From: Deinococcus carri
GTDB taxonomy: Bacteria; Deinococcota; Deinococci; Deinococcales; Deinococcaceae
Direction of reading: 5' to 3'
Length of the DNA stretch: 34,735 nt
NCBI RefSeq assembly: GCF_039545055.1
Contig: NZ_BAABRP010000003.1
Coordinates: 205,001 to 239,735, forward strand
Part shown: positions 1-18,908 of the stretch, in pieces
Layout: the number at the start of each line of letters is the position of its first letter
How positions within the stretch are numbered: position 1 is the first letter of the stretch
Made by a program: the position numbers and the translations under genes
The notes under the pieces: model-generated
What the model was told of the DNA's origin: nothing
What the model saw: only the letters and a program-made list of their open reading frames with translations
Database searches by the model: none

Positions 1-275
1 GCCTGAAGGAGAAGGTGCTGGGTGCCCGCCGCGCCGGCATCAAGCACATCATCATGCCCAAGGCCAACGAGGCCGACCTGCGCGACATCCCCCTGCACCT
101 GCGCTCGTCGATGCGCTTCCACCCCTGCGAGACGGTGGAGCAGGTGCTCGACGTGGCCCTGGTCGGCGGCCTGGCGGCCCTGGAAACCCCGCGTGACGGC
201 ACCCCCGCCGGTGTCGCCCCCGCGGCCCCCGCCAAGCGCAAGCCGGCCCGCCGCAGCCCCGGCGCAAGCGCTTAA
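1..275 (+). CDS. lon: Lon protease, C-terminal end (partial at left edge)
   Basis: This is the last 90 or so codons of an ATP-dependent Lon protease. The reading frame runs in from the left edge, with full codons from base 3. The visible text includes the conserved end of the proteolytic domain: [12 protein letters not shown], then [14 protein letters not shown], then [13 protein letters not shown]. In complete Lon proteins this segment lies just after the catalytic Ser/Lys dyad, which is outside the window. After the domain there is a low-complexity basic tail rich in Ala, Pro, Lys and Arg (about 30 residues), longer than the usual Lon end and probably disordered. A terminator hairpin follows at 293-328. 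Lon degrades damaged and regulatory proteins in the cytoplasm. Confidence 0.93.
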   Translation, partial: LKEKVLGARRAGIKHIIMPKANEADLRDIPLHLRSSMRFHPCETVEQVLDVALVGGLAALETPRDGTPAGVAPAAPAKRKPARRSPGASA

Positions 276-292
276 GCGTAGTCGCCTCTTCC

Positions 293-328
293 CTCCCCAT
301 TACCCAGCGGTGGTGGGGAGTTTCTTTT
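293..328 (+). terminator. Rho-independent terminator after lon
   Basis: CTCCCCA (293-299) pairs with TGGGGAG (314-320), followed by TTTCTTTT. It sits 18 bases after the lon stop codon. Confidence 0.75.
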
Positions 329-425
329 GCAGAAGGCGGAAGGCAGATGGCAGAAGGCTATCAACGCTTCAGCAACAGCAGGACTTGCCTTCAGCCTTCT
401 GCTTTCGGCTCTCTGCCTTCTGCCT
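328..425 (+). repeat. AGAAGGC-type intergenic repeat, inverted arms
   Basis: The segment has copies of GCAGAAGGC and GGAAGGC on the left (about 329-358) and their reverse complement, GCCTTCTGC and GCCTTC, on the right (about 387-425), so it can fold back on itself. Related GCAGAAGGC text recurs at 23013-23041 and, inverted, at 24177-24200. It lies between lon and the AlgH gene and reaches the AlgH promoter box. Confidence 0.6.
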
Positions 426-431
426 TATCCT
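426..431 (+). promoter_or_regulatory. -10 box of probable leaderless promoter for algH
   Basis: TATCCT ends 6 bases before the ATG at 438. A TTTCGG 17 bases upstream is at best a weak -35. Confidence 0.55.
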
Positions 432-437
432 GACCCC

Positions 438-968
<531 letters not shown>

Positions 969-991
969 GCGGGAGCTGGCCCAAGCCGGAC

Positions 992-1020
992 TTGCACACC
1001 CGCGGGGGTCATGCTACTAT
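992..1020 (+). promoter_or_regulatory. Promoter of tRNA-Asn
   Basis: TTGCAC (992-997), a 17-base spacer, and TACTAT (1015-1020). The tRNA starts 36 bases further on, leaving a short 5' leader for processing. Confidence 0.8.
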
Positions 1021-1051
1021 CCCTCTCGCGCCGGAAACGGCCGCACACAAG

Positions 1052-1132
<81 letters not shown>

Positions 1133-1138
1133 AGAAAG

Positions 1139-1161
1139 CCCCCGCACAGGCGGGGGTTTTT
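1139..1161 (+). terminator. Terminator of tRNA-Asn
   Basis: CCCCCGC (1139-1145) pairs with GCGGGGG (1150-1156) around ACAG, followed by TTTTT, nine bases after the CCA end. Confidence 0.92.
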
Positions 1162-1245
1162 GCTTGCCCGGACAGGACAGGTCCCGCCACAATACACCTG
1201 TTGGGGGTCCCCCGTCCCAGAGACATTCGCCACCTGGACGGCCCG

Positions 1246-1251
1246 TACAGT
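1246..1251 (+). promoter_or_regulatory. -10 box of probable leaderless promoter
   Basis: TACAGT ends 6 bases before the GTG at 1258. No Shine-Dalgarno is visible for that start. Confidence 0.5.
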
Positions 1252-1257
1252 GCCGAT

Positions 1258-1668
1258 GTGAAATTCAGGGTTGCTTCTTTCCTTCTTGCCTCTCTTCTCG
1301 GCTTTGCCAGTGCCTATCCCGTTGAAACAGGGGGCGAGACACCCGTTCAGATGGACAAACCGACCCAGGATCTGATCAACAGGGCGGCCGTGTCCTACAG
1401 CAAAAAGGGCTGCCGCGACGGCTACGTCGTCCGCGAGATCAGCCCGGCCACCCTCGGTGACCTCGAAAAGCTGAACGCCACCTACAACGGGCAGACGGAG
1501 CTGATTCAGCAGCGGGGAGGAAGTGTGCGGAACAGCTTCGACAAGGAAAAGCTGCTCTTTCAGTCCTACACTGCACCCAAAACCGGCAAGGATACGTTTT
1601 TCATGGCCCAACTGATAGAAACCAAGGGACGCGGCCGTATTCTGACCTACCTCTGCAACCTGGGATAA
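1258..1668 (+). CDS. Small secreted protein of unknown function
   Basis: A 136-residue protein that I do not recognise. With the GTG at 1258 as start it opens VKFRVASFLLASLLGFASA followed by YPVE, a clear signal peptide with an AxA cleavage site, so the mature protein of about 117 residues is exported. A start further upstream would put 19 residues ahead of the signal peptide and is unlikely. The mature part has two cysteines, one near CRDG in the middle and one in the last few residues (YLCNLG), that could form a disulphide. It contains basic, Gln- and Lys-rich stretches and no catalytic motif that I can name. Its codons are less GC-biased than those of its neighbours. It is monocistronic, with its own leaderless-type promoter and a strong terminator. 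Confidence 0.8.
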   Translation: MKFRVASFLLASLLGFASAYPVETGGETPVQMDKPTQDLINRAAVSYSKKGCRDGYVVREISPATLGDLEKLNATYNGQTELIQQRGGSVRNSFDKEKLLFQSYTAPKTGKDTFFMAQLIETKGRGRILTYLCNLG

Positions 1669-1688
1669 GCAGGCCAGGTGCAGACAGC

Positions 1689-1726
1689 GCAGCGCGGCCT
1701 TTGTCGGCCGCGCTGCGGCCCTTTTT
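1689..1726 (+). terminator. Strong terminator after the secreted protein
   Basis: GCAGCGCGGCC (1689-1699) pairs perfectly with GGCCGCGCTGC (1706-1716). A T run follows at 1722-1726. Confidence 0.92.
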
Positions 1727-1767
1727 CAGCGCCGACCCCATGCCCCGCCTTCCCCAGGGCCGTTCAG

Positions 1768-1806
1768 AAAAAAGAAAAGGAGGAGAGGACCGACATCCTC
1801 TCCTCC
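1768..1806 (-). terminator. Terminator of the SLH/collagen-like gene (minus strand)
   Basis: GGAGGAGAGG and CCTCTCCTCC (1779-1788 and 1797-1806) form a perfect 10-bp stem. On the minus strand it is followed by TTTTCTTTTTT (1768-1778). Confidence 0.92.
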
Positions 1807-1834
1807 ACGCGGCCACGGAAGCCGCCGGCTTGAC

Positions 1835-2917
1835 TCAGAAGCGGAACTTGATGCCCGCCACGATGGAGCTGATGCTCAGGCCGCTGCCGTTGAAGTAGTA
1901 GTGCTGGCGCGCCTCGCTGAAGACGGCGAAGCGGTCGGTCAGGCGGTAATCGACGCCCACGAGCAGCTCGCTGAAGGTGCTCTTGATGTCGAAGTTGTAG
2001 CCGCCGCCCGCACCGAGGATGCCGTCGGCCCGGCCCATGGTGGCGCGGTAGGTGGCGATCCCGCTGATGCTGTTGCCGGGCGTGCTGCCCGTGACCTTGA
2101 TGTCGCCCGTCACACGCACCCCGAAGCCGCCGATCAGCGCGTCGTTGCCGACCATGACGCGGGCCATCGAGCCGACGTTGTTTTGCAGAATGCCGTAGTA
2201 GGCCGCGCCGATGTAGTTCCCGTAGCGGAAGGGAGCCACCGGGGGCACATAGGAGTCACCCTTCTCGCCCCGTTCACCCCGCTCGCCCTGCGGCCCCTGG
2301 GGTCCCGCCGGTCCCTGGGCACCCTGCGCCCCGGCAGGCCCCGCCGGACCGGCCGGTCCCTGCGGACCGACCTCGCCCTGGGGACCCTGTGCCCCGGCAG
2401 CCCCGGCTGCCCCAGCAGTGCCCGCCGGGAGGGCTTGCAGGGCCGTGTTCAGCTCAGCAATCTGCGACTGGAGGGCGGTGATCGCCTGCTGCTGGGCCGC
2501 GACCTGCGCGCGCAGCTCTTCCAGACCGCTCAGGGCGTCTTGCAGGCCCTGGCGGAGGGTGTCCAGCTCAGCGGGGTTGAAGGTGGTCTGCCCGCTGGGA
2601 AGCTGGCTGATCACGCGCGCGAGCACCTGCGCCACTTCCTGCCGGGTGATCGGGCTGCACCAGTTGAAGGTGCCGTCGGGGTAGCCGATGAAGTAGCCGC
2701 GCTGGGTCACCAGATCAATGGCCGCCTTGGCCCAGGTGCCCGGCGTGCAGACGGCCATCGGCGCAGTCGTTACCGGCATCACGCGGGGCATGACCGGGGC
2801 GGGCGTGGGCTGGGCAGCCGGGGCGGGTGCGGGGGCGGGAACAGGCGCGGGTGCGCCGCCCCCCGCCAGAGCGCCCGAGCTAAGCAGCAACATTCCGGTA
2901 ATCAGGGCCTTTTTCAT
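1835..2917 (-). CDS. SLH-domain outer-membrane protein with coiled coil, collagen-like stalk and C-terminal beta-barrel
   Basis: A 360-residue envelope protein. Domains in order: signal peptide (1-18, cut after GALA); Pro/Ala-rich linker (21-50); one S-layer-homology domain (about 57-104) with the hallmarks [16 protein letters not shown] and [13 protein letters not shown]; a coiled coil (about 115-163); 19 uninterrupted Gly-X-Y triplets (166-222) ending in charged GER/GEK repeats; and a C-terminal domain of about 130 residues with alternating beta strands and a terminal Phe, as in outer-membrane barrels. SLH domains bind cell-wall polymer and barrels sit in the outer membrane, so the protein probably tethers one to the other, as SlpA does. 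Two cysteines (57 and 87) bracket the SLH domain. The AGGAGG five bases before the ATG fixes the start. It is much shorter than SlpA (over 1000 residues). Confidence 0.88.
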   Translation of the reverse strand: MKKALITGMLLLSSGALAGGGAPAPVPAPAPAPAAQPTPAPVMPRVMPVTTAPMAVCTPGTWAKAAIDLVTQRGYFIGYPDGTFNWCSPITRQEVAQVLARVISQLPSGQTTFNPAELDTLRQGLQDALSGLEELRAQVAAQQQAITALQSQIAELNTALQALPAGTAGAAGAAGAQGPQGEVGPQGPAGPAGPAGAQGAQGPAGPQGPQGERGERGEKGDSYVPPVAPFRYGNYIGAAYYGILQNNVGSMARVMVGNDALIGGFGVRVTGDIKVTGSTPGNSISGIATYRATMGRADGILGAGGGYNFDIKSTFSELLVGVDYRLTDRFAVFSEARQHYYFNGSGLSISSIVAGIKFRF

Positions 2918-2934
2918 ACGTTCCTCCTAAGCAT

Positions 2935-2948
2935 CTGATGAGCATCAG
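2935..2948 (-). repeat. Short inverted repeat in the leader of the SLH gene
   Basis: CTGATG (2935-2940) and CATCAG (2943-2948) are separated by AG, about 12 bases upstream of the ribosome binding site. It could be a small RNA hairpin or an operator. The 260-base gap around it is AT-rich for this genome, and I could not place a confident promoter there. Confidence 0.4.
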
Positions 2949-3171
2949 GTGATATGCAGCAACCTTACCTCATTTGGCACACTCAGGGCTTAGAAAGTGA
3001 AAGATTAAACCCAGCTAAATGTTCTGGGGCAAGAAGTCGTCAGATTTCCATCAGACTGGAAAGCTCTTTGAGCACCAGGTTGGCTTGAAAGCAAACTTTT
3101 CCACTGAGCACGGGGAACAGCAGGGGCCTCCCACTGCCCGCGTCGCCCGCCGTTAGCCTGGTCCGGTCCTG

Positions 3172-3177
3172 TAGGCT
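3172..3177 (+). promoter_or_regulatory. -10 box of probable leaderless promoter
   Basis: TAGGCT ends 6 bases before the ATG at 3184. No Shine-Dalgarno is present. Confidence 0.5.
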
Positions 3178-3183
3178 GCCTCC

Positions 3184-4359
<1,176 letters not shown>

Positions 4360-4439
4360 CGGGCCAGCGAAAGAGGAACCGCCCCAGCCGACGCCCCCTC
4401 TCCCCTGACCCCTAAAACCTAACGCCTAACCCCTCCCCC

Positions 4440-6392
<1,953 letters not shown>

Positions 6393-6466
6393 GAAACACC
6401 TCCGGATGGGGGGGAGAACGCTGGAAAGGCGCGTCTGGGACGGTGGCCGGGTTGTGGTTGCCATCT

Positions 6467-6472
6467 ACTCTA
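6467..6472 (-). promoter_or_regulatory. Probable -10 box for acs
   Basis: On the minus strand TAGAGT lies about 75 bases before the acs ATG, giving a 5' leader of about 65 bases with a normal ribosome binding site. No good -35 is visible. Confidence 0.4.
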
Positions 6473-6540
6473 GCGCCGGGAAAAGGGGCGGTGCGCCTGT
6501 CGTGACGGCGGGGAGACTGAACCAGGTCCAGGCCACCGCG

Positions 6541-6570
6541 AGAACACAACCCCCGGCACGGGGCCGGGGG
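6541..6570 (-). terminator. Terminator after the acetate symporter gene
   Basis: CCCCCGGC and GCCGGGGG (6550-6557 and 6563-6570) pair. On the minus strand TTGTGTT follows, a weak T tail. Confidence 0.6.
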
Positions 6571-6611
6571 CTGCGCAGGCTGGCGGCGGAAAGCTGGCGG
6601 CTGGCCGCTCC

Positions 6612-8200
<1,589 letters not shown>

Positions 8201-8204
<4 letters not shown>

Positions 8205-8500
8205 AGCTGCGCCTCCCGCGCCAGCCGGTCGAACTGCCGCGCCCGCACCACGTAGATGGCGGCCATGATCCAGCCCATGGCGAACTCGGCGAAGGCAAAC
8301 ACGTACCCGAAGGTCACGTTGCCGAACACCTTGGTCGCCATCAGCGGCTTGTTGTACCCCGCCATGATCGGCAGCAGGAAGTACAGCACCAGAAACGTGA
8401 CCGACATGATCAGGGTAAAGCGGTTGCGCTCGGCCACCAGCTGCTGATAGGCCGCGTTGCCGCGCGGGGGGGAGCCTGACTGAACACGGGATACGGTCAT
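8201..8500 (-). CDS. yjcH: DUF485 membrane protein (YjcH type)
   Basis: A 99-residue inner-membrane protein with two hydrophobic segments (about 30-48 and 62-87). It has the DUF485 features: an N-terminal [11 protein letters not shown], then a first helix with [11 protein letters not shown]. In enteric bacteria the same gene sits between acs and actP and its role is unknown, though it may assist the symporter. AGGAGG five bases before the ATG marks the start. Its stop overlaps the actP start by four bases. A good promoter lies at 8595-8623, giving a 5' leader of about 90 bases. Confidence 0.92.
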
Positions 8501-8594
8501 GCGGGCCTCCTGATCCAGGGTGCACGAAAGGGCGATGACGGTCTGCCGGACGGGGCTGCTCCTACGACGACCTGGTTGTGATGTGGTCTTTTCC

Positions 8595-8623
8595 AGAGTA
8601 GGAGTCCCTTAACGTGAAATCAA
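8595..8623 (-). promoter_or_regulatory. Promoter of the DUF485-actP operon
   Basis: Read on the minus strand: TTGATT, 17 bases, TACTCT. It is divergent from moaA. Confidence 0.75.
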
Positions 8624-8719
8624 TACACTCGGTTCAACATTTGTGTTCCTGGCTCCTCCACGGCAGAGACAGGGGGACGGAATCTGTATCAGTTCGCCAA
8701 CGCGGCGGCGCGGCGCGGG

Positions 8720-8725
8720 TATGGT
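8720..8725 (+). promoter_or_regulatory. -10 box of probable leaderless promoter for moaA
   Basis: TATGGT ends 6 bases before the GTG at 8732. A GGGAGG overlaps the start too closely to serve as a normal ribosome binding site. Confidence 0.5.
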
Positions 8726-8731
8726 AGGGAG

Positions 8732-9748
<1,017 letters not shown>

Positions 9749-9759
9749 GGCGGGGCGCA

Positions 9760-9788
9760 GAAAGGTTGCCGCCTTTTGGCAACCTTTC
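9760..9788 (+). terminator. Hairpin after moaA, probable terminator
   Basis: GAAAGGTTGCC (9760-9770) pairs perfectly with GGCAACCTTTC (9778-9788) around GCCTTTT. There is no T run on the plus strand, so termination is inferred from position and stem strength. Confidence 0.5.
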
Positions 9789-9836
9789 CGAGCGAAGCGA
9801 GTCACGCAAAAAGGGCGGCGCGCAGTGGAGTGGTCG

Positions 9837-9933
9837 CCTGAGACATGCGGCAACGCAACGGAGCGCTGTCCTAGGGCGCAGCGCAGGACACCGACCGGAG
9901 CACCGGCTCCGGGGGCTGTCTTGTTGTCTCAGG
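9837..9933 (+). other. Structured intergenic segment between moaA and gntR
   Basis: CCTGAGACA (9837-9845) is perfectly complementary to TGTCTCAGG (9925-9933). The enclosed bases hold two further stems, TGTCCT/AGGACA (9867-9872, 9885-9890) and CCGGAG/CTCCGG (9895-9900, 9907-9912). A competing stem GCGCTG/CAGCGC (9863-9868, 9879-9884) overlaps the first. The layout is a three-way junction. It ends 22 bases before the gntR promoter. I do not recognise it. Confidence 0.5.
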
Positions 9934-9955
9934 ACAGGTAACAGCAGGGGCCACC

Positions 9956-9984
9956 TTGTGTACCCCGGACACAAACCCTAAGAT
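9956..9984 (+). promoter_or_regulatory. gntR promoter with overlapping palindromic operator
   Basis: TTGTGT (9956-9961), 17 bases, TAAGAT (9979-9984). The -35 is one arm of the inverted repeat TTGTGT/ACACAA (9956-9961, 9969-9974), placed where a bound repressor would block polymerase. Autoregulation by the gene downstream is likely. Confidence 0.7.
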
Positions 9985-10029
9985 GGGCGTCCAAAGGCCC
10001 CCGCGCCCTTGGGGGGTCCGGAGGCACGC

Positions 10030-10722
<693 letters not shown>

Positions 10723-10768
10723 GGGGCGGCCAGTCGCCAGCTTCCAGCGACCAGTCCGGCAGGGGGCG

Positions 10769-11116
10769 TCAGGAGTCGGGGTTCGCCTGCCAGTCGGTCA
10801 GGCTGTAGACCGTCAGCACCGTGCCCGCGAGCGCCGCAAAGTAGGCCCGCTCGCGGGTGCCTTTCTGGAGGGCGGCCACCAGCAGCAGCGTGGGCACGCT
10901 GGCAAGTTCAATCTGGCCGTGGACCGGGAAGGGAATCAGCCGCCGGAGGCTCAGGGGGTAGTCGGTCAGGGCGCTCACACCCAGATACGAGGCCGCGAAG
11001 ACATATGAAGCGGTCCGGGCACTTCCCTTCAGGTGCAGCAGCGAGGGAGCGGCCAGCATCGCCGCACAGGCGGCGTAGTCGATCACGCCGTGGATCCGGG
11101 GATGGATGGGTTTCAT
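10769..11116 (-). CDS. Small integral membrane protein, unknown function
   Basis: A 115-residue protein with about four hydrophobic segments. It has the spaced motifs IHGVIDYAACAAMLAAPSLL, ALTDYPLSLRR and IPFPVHGQIE, and a short charged end. HGVIDY and PFPVHG are recurring signatures of a family of small four-helix membrane proteins with no assigned role. I recognise the pattern but cannot name a function. The ATG at 11116 is the first available, and no good ribosome binding site or TANNNT box is seen before it. The gene converges on gntR and diverges from the TetR gene, with 155 bases between. Confidence 0.75.
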   Translation of the reverse strand: MKPIHPRIHGVIDYAACAAMLAAPSLLHLKGSARTASYVFAASYLGVSALTDYPLSLRRLIPFPVHGQIELASVPTLLLVAALQKGTRERAYFAALAGTVLTVYSLTDWQANPDS

Positions 11117-11256
11117 GCCCCAGCATCGGGGAGGACGGGGGGAGCCGGGATGACCGCCGGCCTAACCCGACGTTGACGCTTGGCCGGCCACCCGCGCCCC
11201 TCCCGCTCTTGACCCCCTCTCACTTTTGACGGGGTGCAATTTTGGACTCCAGGCGC

Positions 11257-11262
11257 TATATC
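11257..11262 (+). promoter_or_regulatory. Possible -10 box for the TetR gene
   Basis: TATATC ends 9 bases before the ATG at 11272. GGGGG lies between them as a weak ribosome binding site. No convincing -35 at the right distance. Confidence 0.35.
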
Positions 11263-11271
11263 TGGGGGAAC

Positions 11272-11898
<627 letters not shown>

Positions 11899-11914
11899 CG
11901 GCTCCCGCCCGCCC

Positions 11915-13390
<1,476 letters not shown>

Positions 13391-13463
13391 CAAGCTGCCA
13401 GCGGCCAGCCGCCAGCACGGGGATGAACGGCGCGCGAGGCCTGCCCCCGCCCTCCCCGACCCG

Positions 13464-13496
13464 CTGCAAGCAGCTCTCCGAGTTCCCCGCAAGGGG
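13464..13496 (+). repeat. CTGCAAGCAGCTCT hairpin repeat, copy 1
   Basis: CTGCAAGCAGCTCTCCGAGT is followed by CCCC-GCAA-GGGG, a small stem with a GCAA tetraloop. Compare 13597-13641 and the reverse-strand copy inside 17928-18089. Confidence 0.65.
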
Positions 13497-13596
13497 CTGA
13501 GTGCTGCCGATAAGTCTCTCTTGATGCTGTAGCGAAGGCTGGAAGGGTGTTGTCTGCGTTGAAGGGCACCGGGACGGCTGCGCCGTCCTCCCCCCT

Positions 13597-13641
13597 CTGC
13601 AAGCAGCTCTACGAGTCCCAACTTCCCCCGCAAGGGGGAGG
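13597..13641 (+). repeat. CTGCAAGCAGCTCT hairpin repeat, copy 2
   Basis: CTGCAAGCAGCTCTACGAGT (one base different from copy 1 over 20) is followed by CCCCC-GCAA-GGGGG in a slightly longer stem (13622-13641). Confidence 0.65.
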
Positions 13642-13916
13642 AGCTAAAAGCGCCCCCACACGCCTTTCCCGTCTACGATACCTCCAAAGCCAAAGCTCCC
13701 GCCTCCCCAGTCTTTTCAAACTTTGGAGCGGCTGCCCAGGTCCCACCCCTCAAGCGGGCAGGCCTGGAAGACGAGCCGTTCGGGCCGCCAGGCCCGAGGC
13801 CGCCAGGTGGGCCGGGCATGGCGTGGAGGGGGAAACCGGGGCGAAGCCTGGCAAGCCTTCCAACGCCAGGAACCCCCTTGCCGAGCGCAGCGAAAAGCTC
13901 CCCCCTGCCCCCCGGT

Positions 13917-13946
13917 GGGGGGTAGGGGGGCTGGGGGGGCGGGGGG
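13917..13946 (+). other. G-quadruplex motif
   Basis: Four runs of 6, 6, 7 and 6 G are separated by TA, CT and C. It lies about 60 bases past the DUF58-TgpA stop, on the strand opposite that gene. Confidence 0.7.
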
Positions 13947-14002
13947 AAGCTCGCTACAAGATGCCCTGCCCCAAAAAACCCCCCCACCTCACAAGAGAGC
14001 CG

Positions 14003-16867
<2,865 letters not shown>

Positions 16868-16878
16868 GACCCACCGCC

Positions 16879-17832
<954 letters not shown>

Positions 17833-17838
17833 GGGGCC

Positions 17839-17844
17839 AGCCTA
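17839..17844 (-). promoter_or_regulatory. -10 box of probable leaderless promoter for moxR
   Basis: TAGGCT on the minus strand ends 6 bases before the ATG. There is no Shine-Dalgarno and no clear -35. Confidence 0.55.
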
Positions 17845-17927
17845 GCGGCGCGGCTCTGACAGAACTGCGACAAGGAGCGGGTTGGAGGCGGACCAGAGGG
17901 ATGAGAGGAAAAAGAAGCGCCTGTACC

Positions 17928-18089
17928 TCATACGGGATTAAGTTGATTCGCCGACATCAAGATGGCTTGCCTACCCCCTCTCCCCCTGCGGGTGACTCGT
18001 AGAGCTGCGGAGCAGAGGGCTGGGGAGAGGGGGCGACCGGGCAGCTTGCACGTCTCCCGGATGCAAGGACTCATTTTAATCTCGTATCA
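17928..18089. repeat. MITE-like element with imperfect terminal inverted repeats, copy 1
   Basis: About 162 bases. The left end reads ATACGGGATTAAGTTGATTC (from 17930). The right end, reverse-complemented, reads ATACGAGATTAAAATGAGTC. Inside are a perfect inverted pair CCCCCTCTCCCC/GGGGAGAGGGGG and a reverse-strand copy of the CAGCTCTACGAGT repeat seen at 13597. No coding frame. It fills most of the gap between moxR and the VanZ-like gene. A target-site duplication is not evident. Confidence 0.65.
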
Positions 18090-18094
18090 CTCCA

Positions 18095-18475
18095 CTACCG
18101 CGCCGCCTCCACCCCGGCTGCCTCCTCCCCGCGCCGCTGCGGCAGCCTCCGCGTGGCGAGCCAGGCCCCCAGCCACGCCCCGGCCAGGTCGAAGAACCAG
18201 TCGGTGATGCCGGCCTCGCGGCCCGGCACAAAGGCCTGATGCACCTCGTCCAGCGCGCCGAACCACACGGCCAGCACCAGCGCGAGGCCGCAGCGTCCGG
18301 TGGCGCGGCCCAGGCAAAAACCCAGCGTCAGGTACGCCGTGAAGTGCGCGGCCCAGTCGAGGGGATGCACCAGGGGCGGGCCGGGCGTGTCGGCCGAGGA
18401 ACTCAGCCACCAGATGACGGCCATGACCAGCAGGGCGGGAAGCCACCAGGCCGGCCTGCTGCCCAGGCGCGTCAA
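18095..18475 (-). CDS. VanZ-like membrane protein
   Basis: A 126-residue membrane protein with four hydrophobic segments. The VanZ pattern is clear: ALLVMAVIWWLSSSADTPGP, then DWAAHFTAYLTLGFCLG, then GALDEVHQAFVPGREAGITD and a final DLAGAWLGAWLA helix. VanZ of enterococci raises teicoplanin resistance; most members of the family have no known function. The start is taken as TTG at 18475. That TTG shares bases with the stop of the upstream epimerase gene (TTGA overlap) and has GGGAG about ten bases before it. A longer start would place arginine-rich residues inside the epimerase gene. Confidence 0.85.
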   Translation of the reverse strand: MTRLGSRPAWWLPALLVMAVIWWLSSSADTPGPPLVHPLDWAAHFTAYLTLGFCLGRATGRCGLALVLAVWFGALDEVHQAFVPGREAGITDWFFDLAGAWLGAWLATRRLPQRRGEEAAGVEAAR

Positions 18476-18903
18476 TGGCCCGCGCTCCCGTGTGCCCCGG
18501 CGGGATGTTCCACGAGTTCCATCAGGGTGCCCGCCCCCCATTTAGGATGCAAAAAGGCCACCCGCGTGCCCGCCCGGCCCGGCGAGGGGGTGTCCGACAG
18601 GAAGCGCGCGCCCGACGCCCGCAGCCGCGCCATCTCGGCCTCCAGGTCGGTGACGCGGTAGGCGGTGTGGTGCAGCCCCGGCCCGCGCTTTTCCAGAAAT
18701 CCGGCGATGGGGCTGTCGGGCCGGATGGGGGCGAGGAGTTCGATCAGGGTTTCCCCCACCACGAAGGCGCGGACGCGCACGCCCTGCGCGGCGACCTCCT
18801 CGTCGGGTCCCTCGGGGGTCAGGCCCAGGGCGGTGTACGGCGCGGACCCCAGATCGAGGTCGGGCGTGGCGATGGCGACGTGATCGAGCAGCGTGACCGT
18901 CAT
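18472..18903 (-). CDS. mce: Methylmalonyl-CoA epimerase-like glyoxalase-fold protein
   Basis: A 143-residue vicinal-oxygen-chelate protein, the size of methylmalonyl-CoA epimerase. The N-terminal LLDHVAIATPDLD provides the first metal ligand (H8). The middle ETLIELLAPIRPDSPIAGFL and RGPGLHHTAYRV supply further ligands (Glu and His). The end HPKWGAGTLMELVEH carries the last Glu. These match the epimerase that interconverts (R)- and (S)-methylmalonyl-CoA in propionate metabolism, though no mutase gene is in the window. TACCCT lies 7 bases before the ATG. It overlaps the VanZ-like gene by four bases and follows the GGDEF gene by five. Confidence 0.87.
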   Translation of the reverse strand: MTVTLLDHVAIATPDLDLGSAPYTALGLTPEGPDEEVAAQGVRVRAFVVGETLIELLAPIRPDSPIAGFLEKRGPGLHHTAYRVTDLEAEMARLRASGARFLSDTPSPGRAGTRVAFLHPKWGAGTLMELVEHPAGAHGSAGH

Positions 18904-18908
18904 GGGTC

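Larger units (their letters stand above)
13391..14002. other. Gene-free 612-base stretch with repeats
   Basis: No coding pattern is convincing on either strand. It holds two copies of a hairpin repeat (13464-13496, 13597-13641), a GGACGGC/GCCGTCC hairpin (13572-13588), a CGGGCC/GGCCCG hairpin (13781-13796), and a G-run array (13917-13946). It separates the plus-strand kinase gene from the 3' end of the minus-strand DUF58-TgpA gene. Confidence 0.7.

Noticed and set aside
4360..4439. CCTAA-type short repeats (around 4411-4432) between the aminotransferase and acs genes.
   Set aside because: Only a few degenerate copies in a short convergent gap. They form no hairpin and look like chance.
8501..8731. 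Possible Moco riboswitch upstream of moaA.
   Set aside because: No matching helices were found, and the likely promoter box sits 6 bases before the moaA start, leaving no room for an RNA leader.
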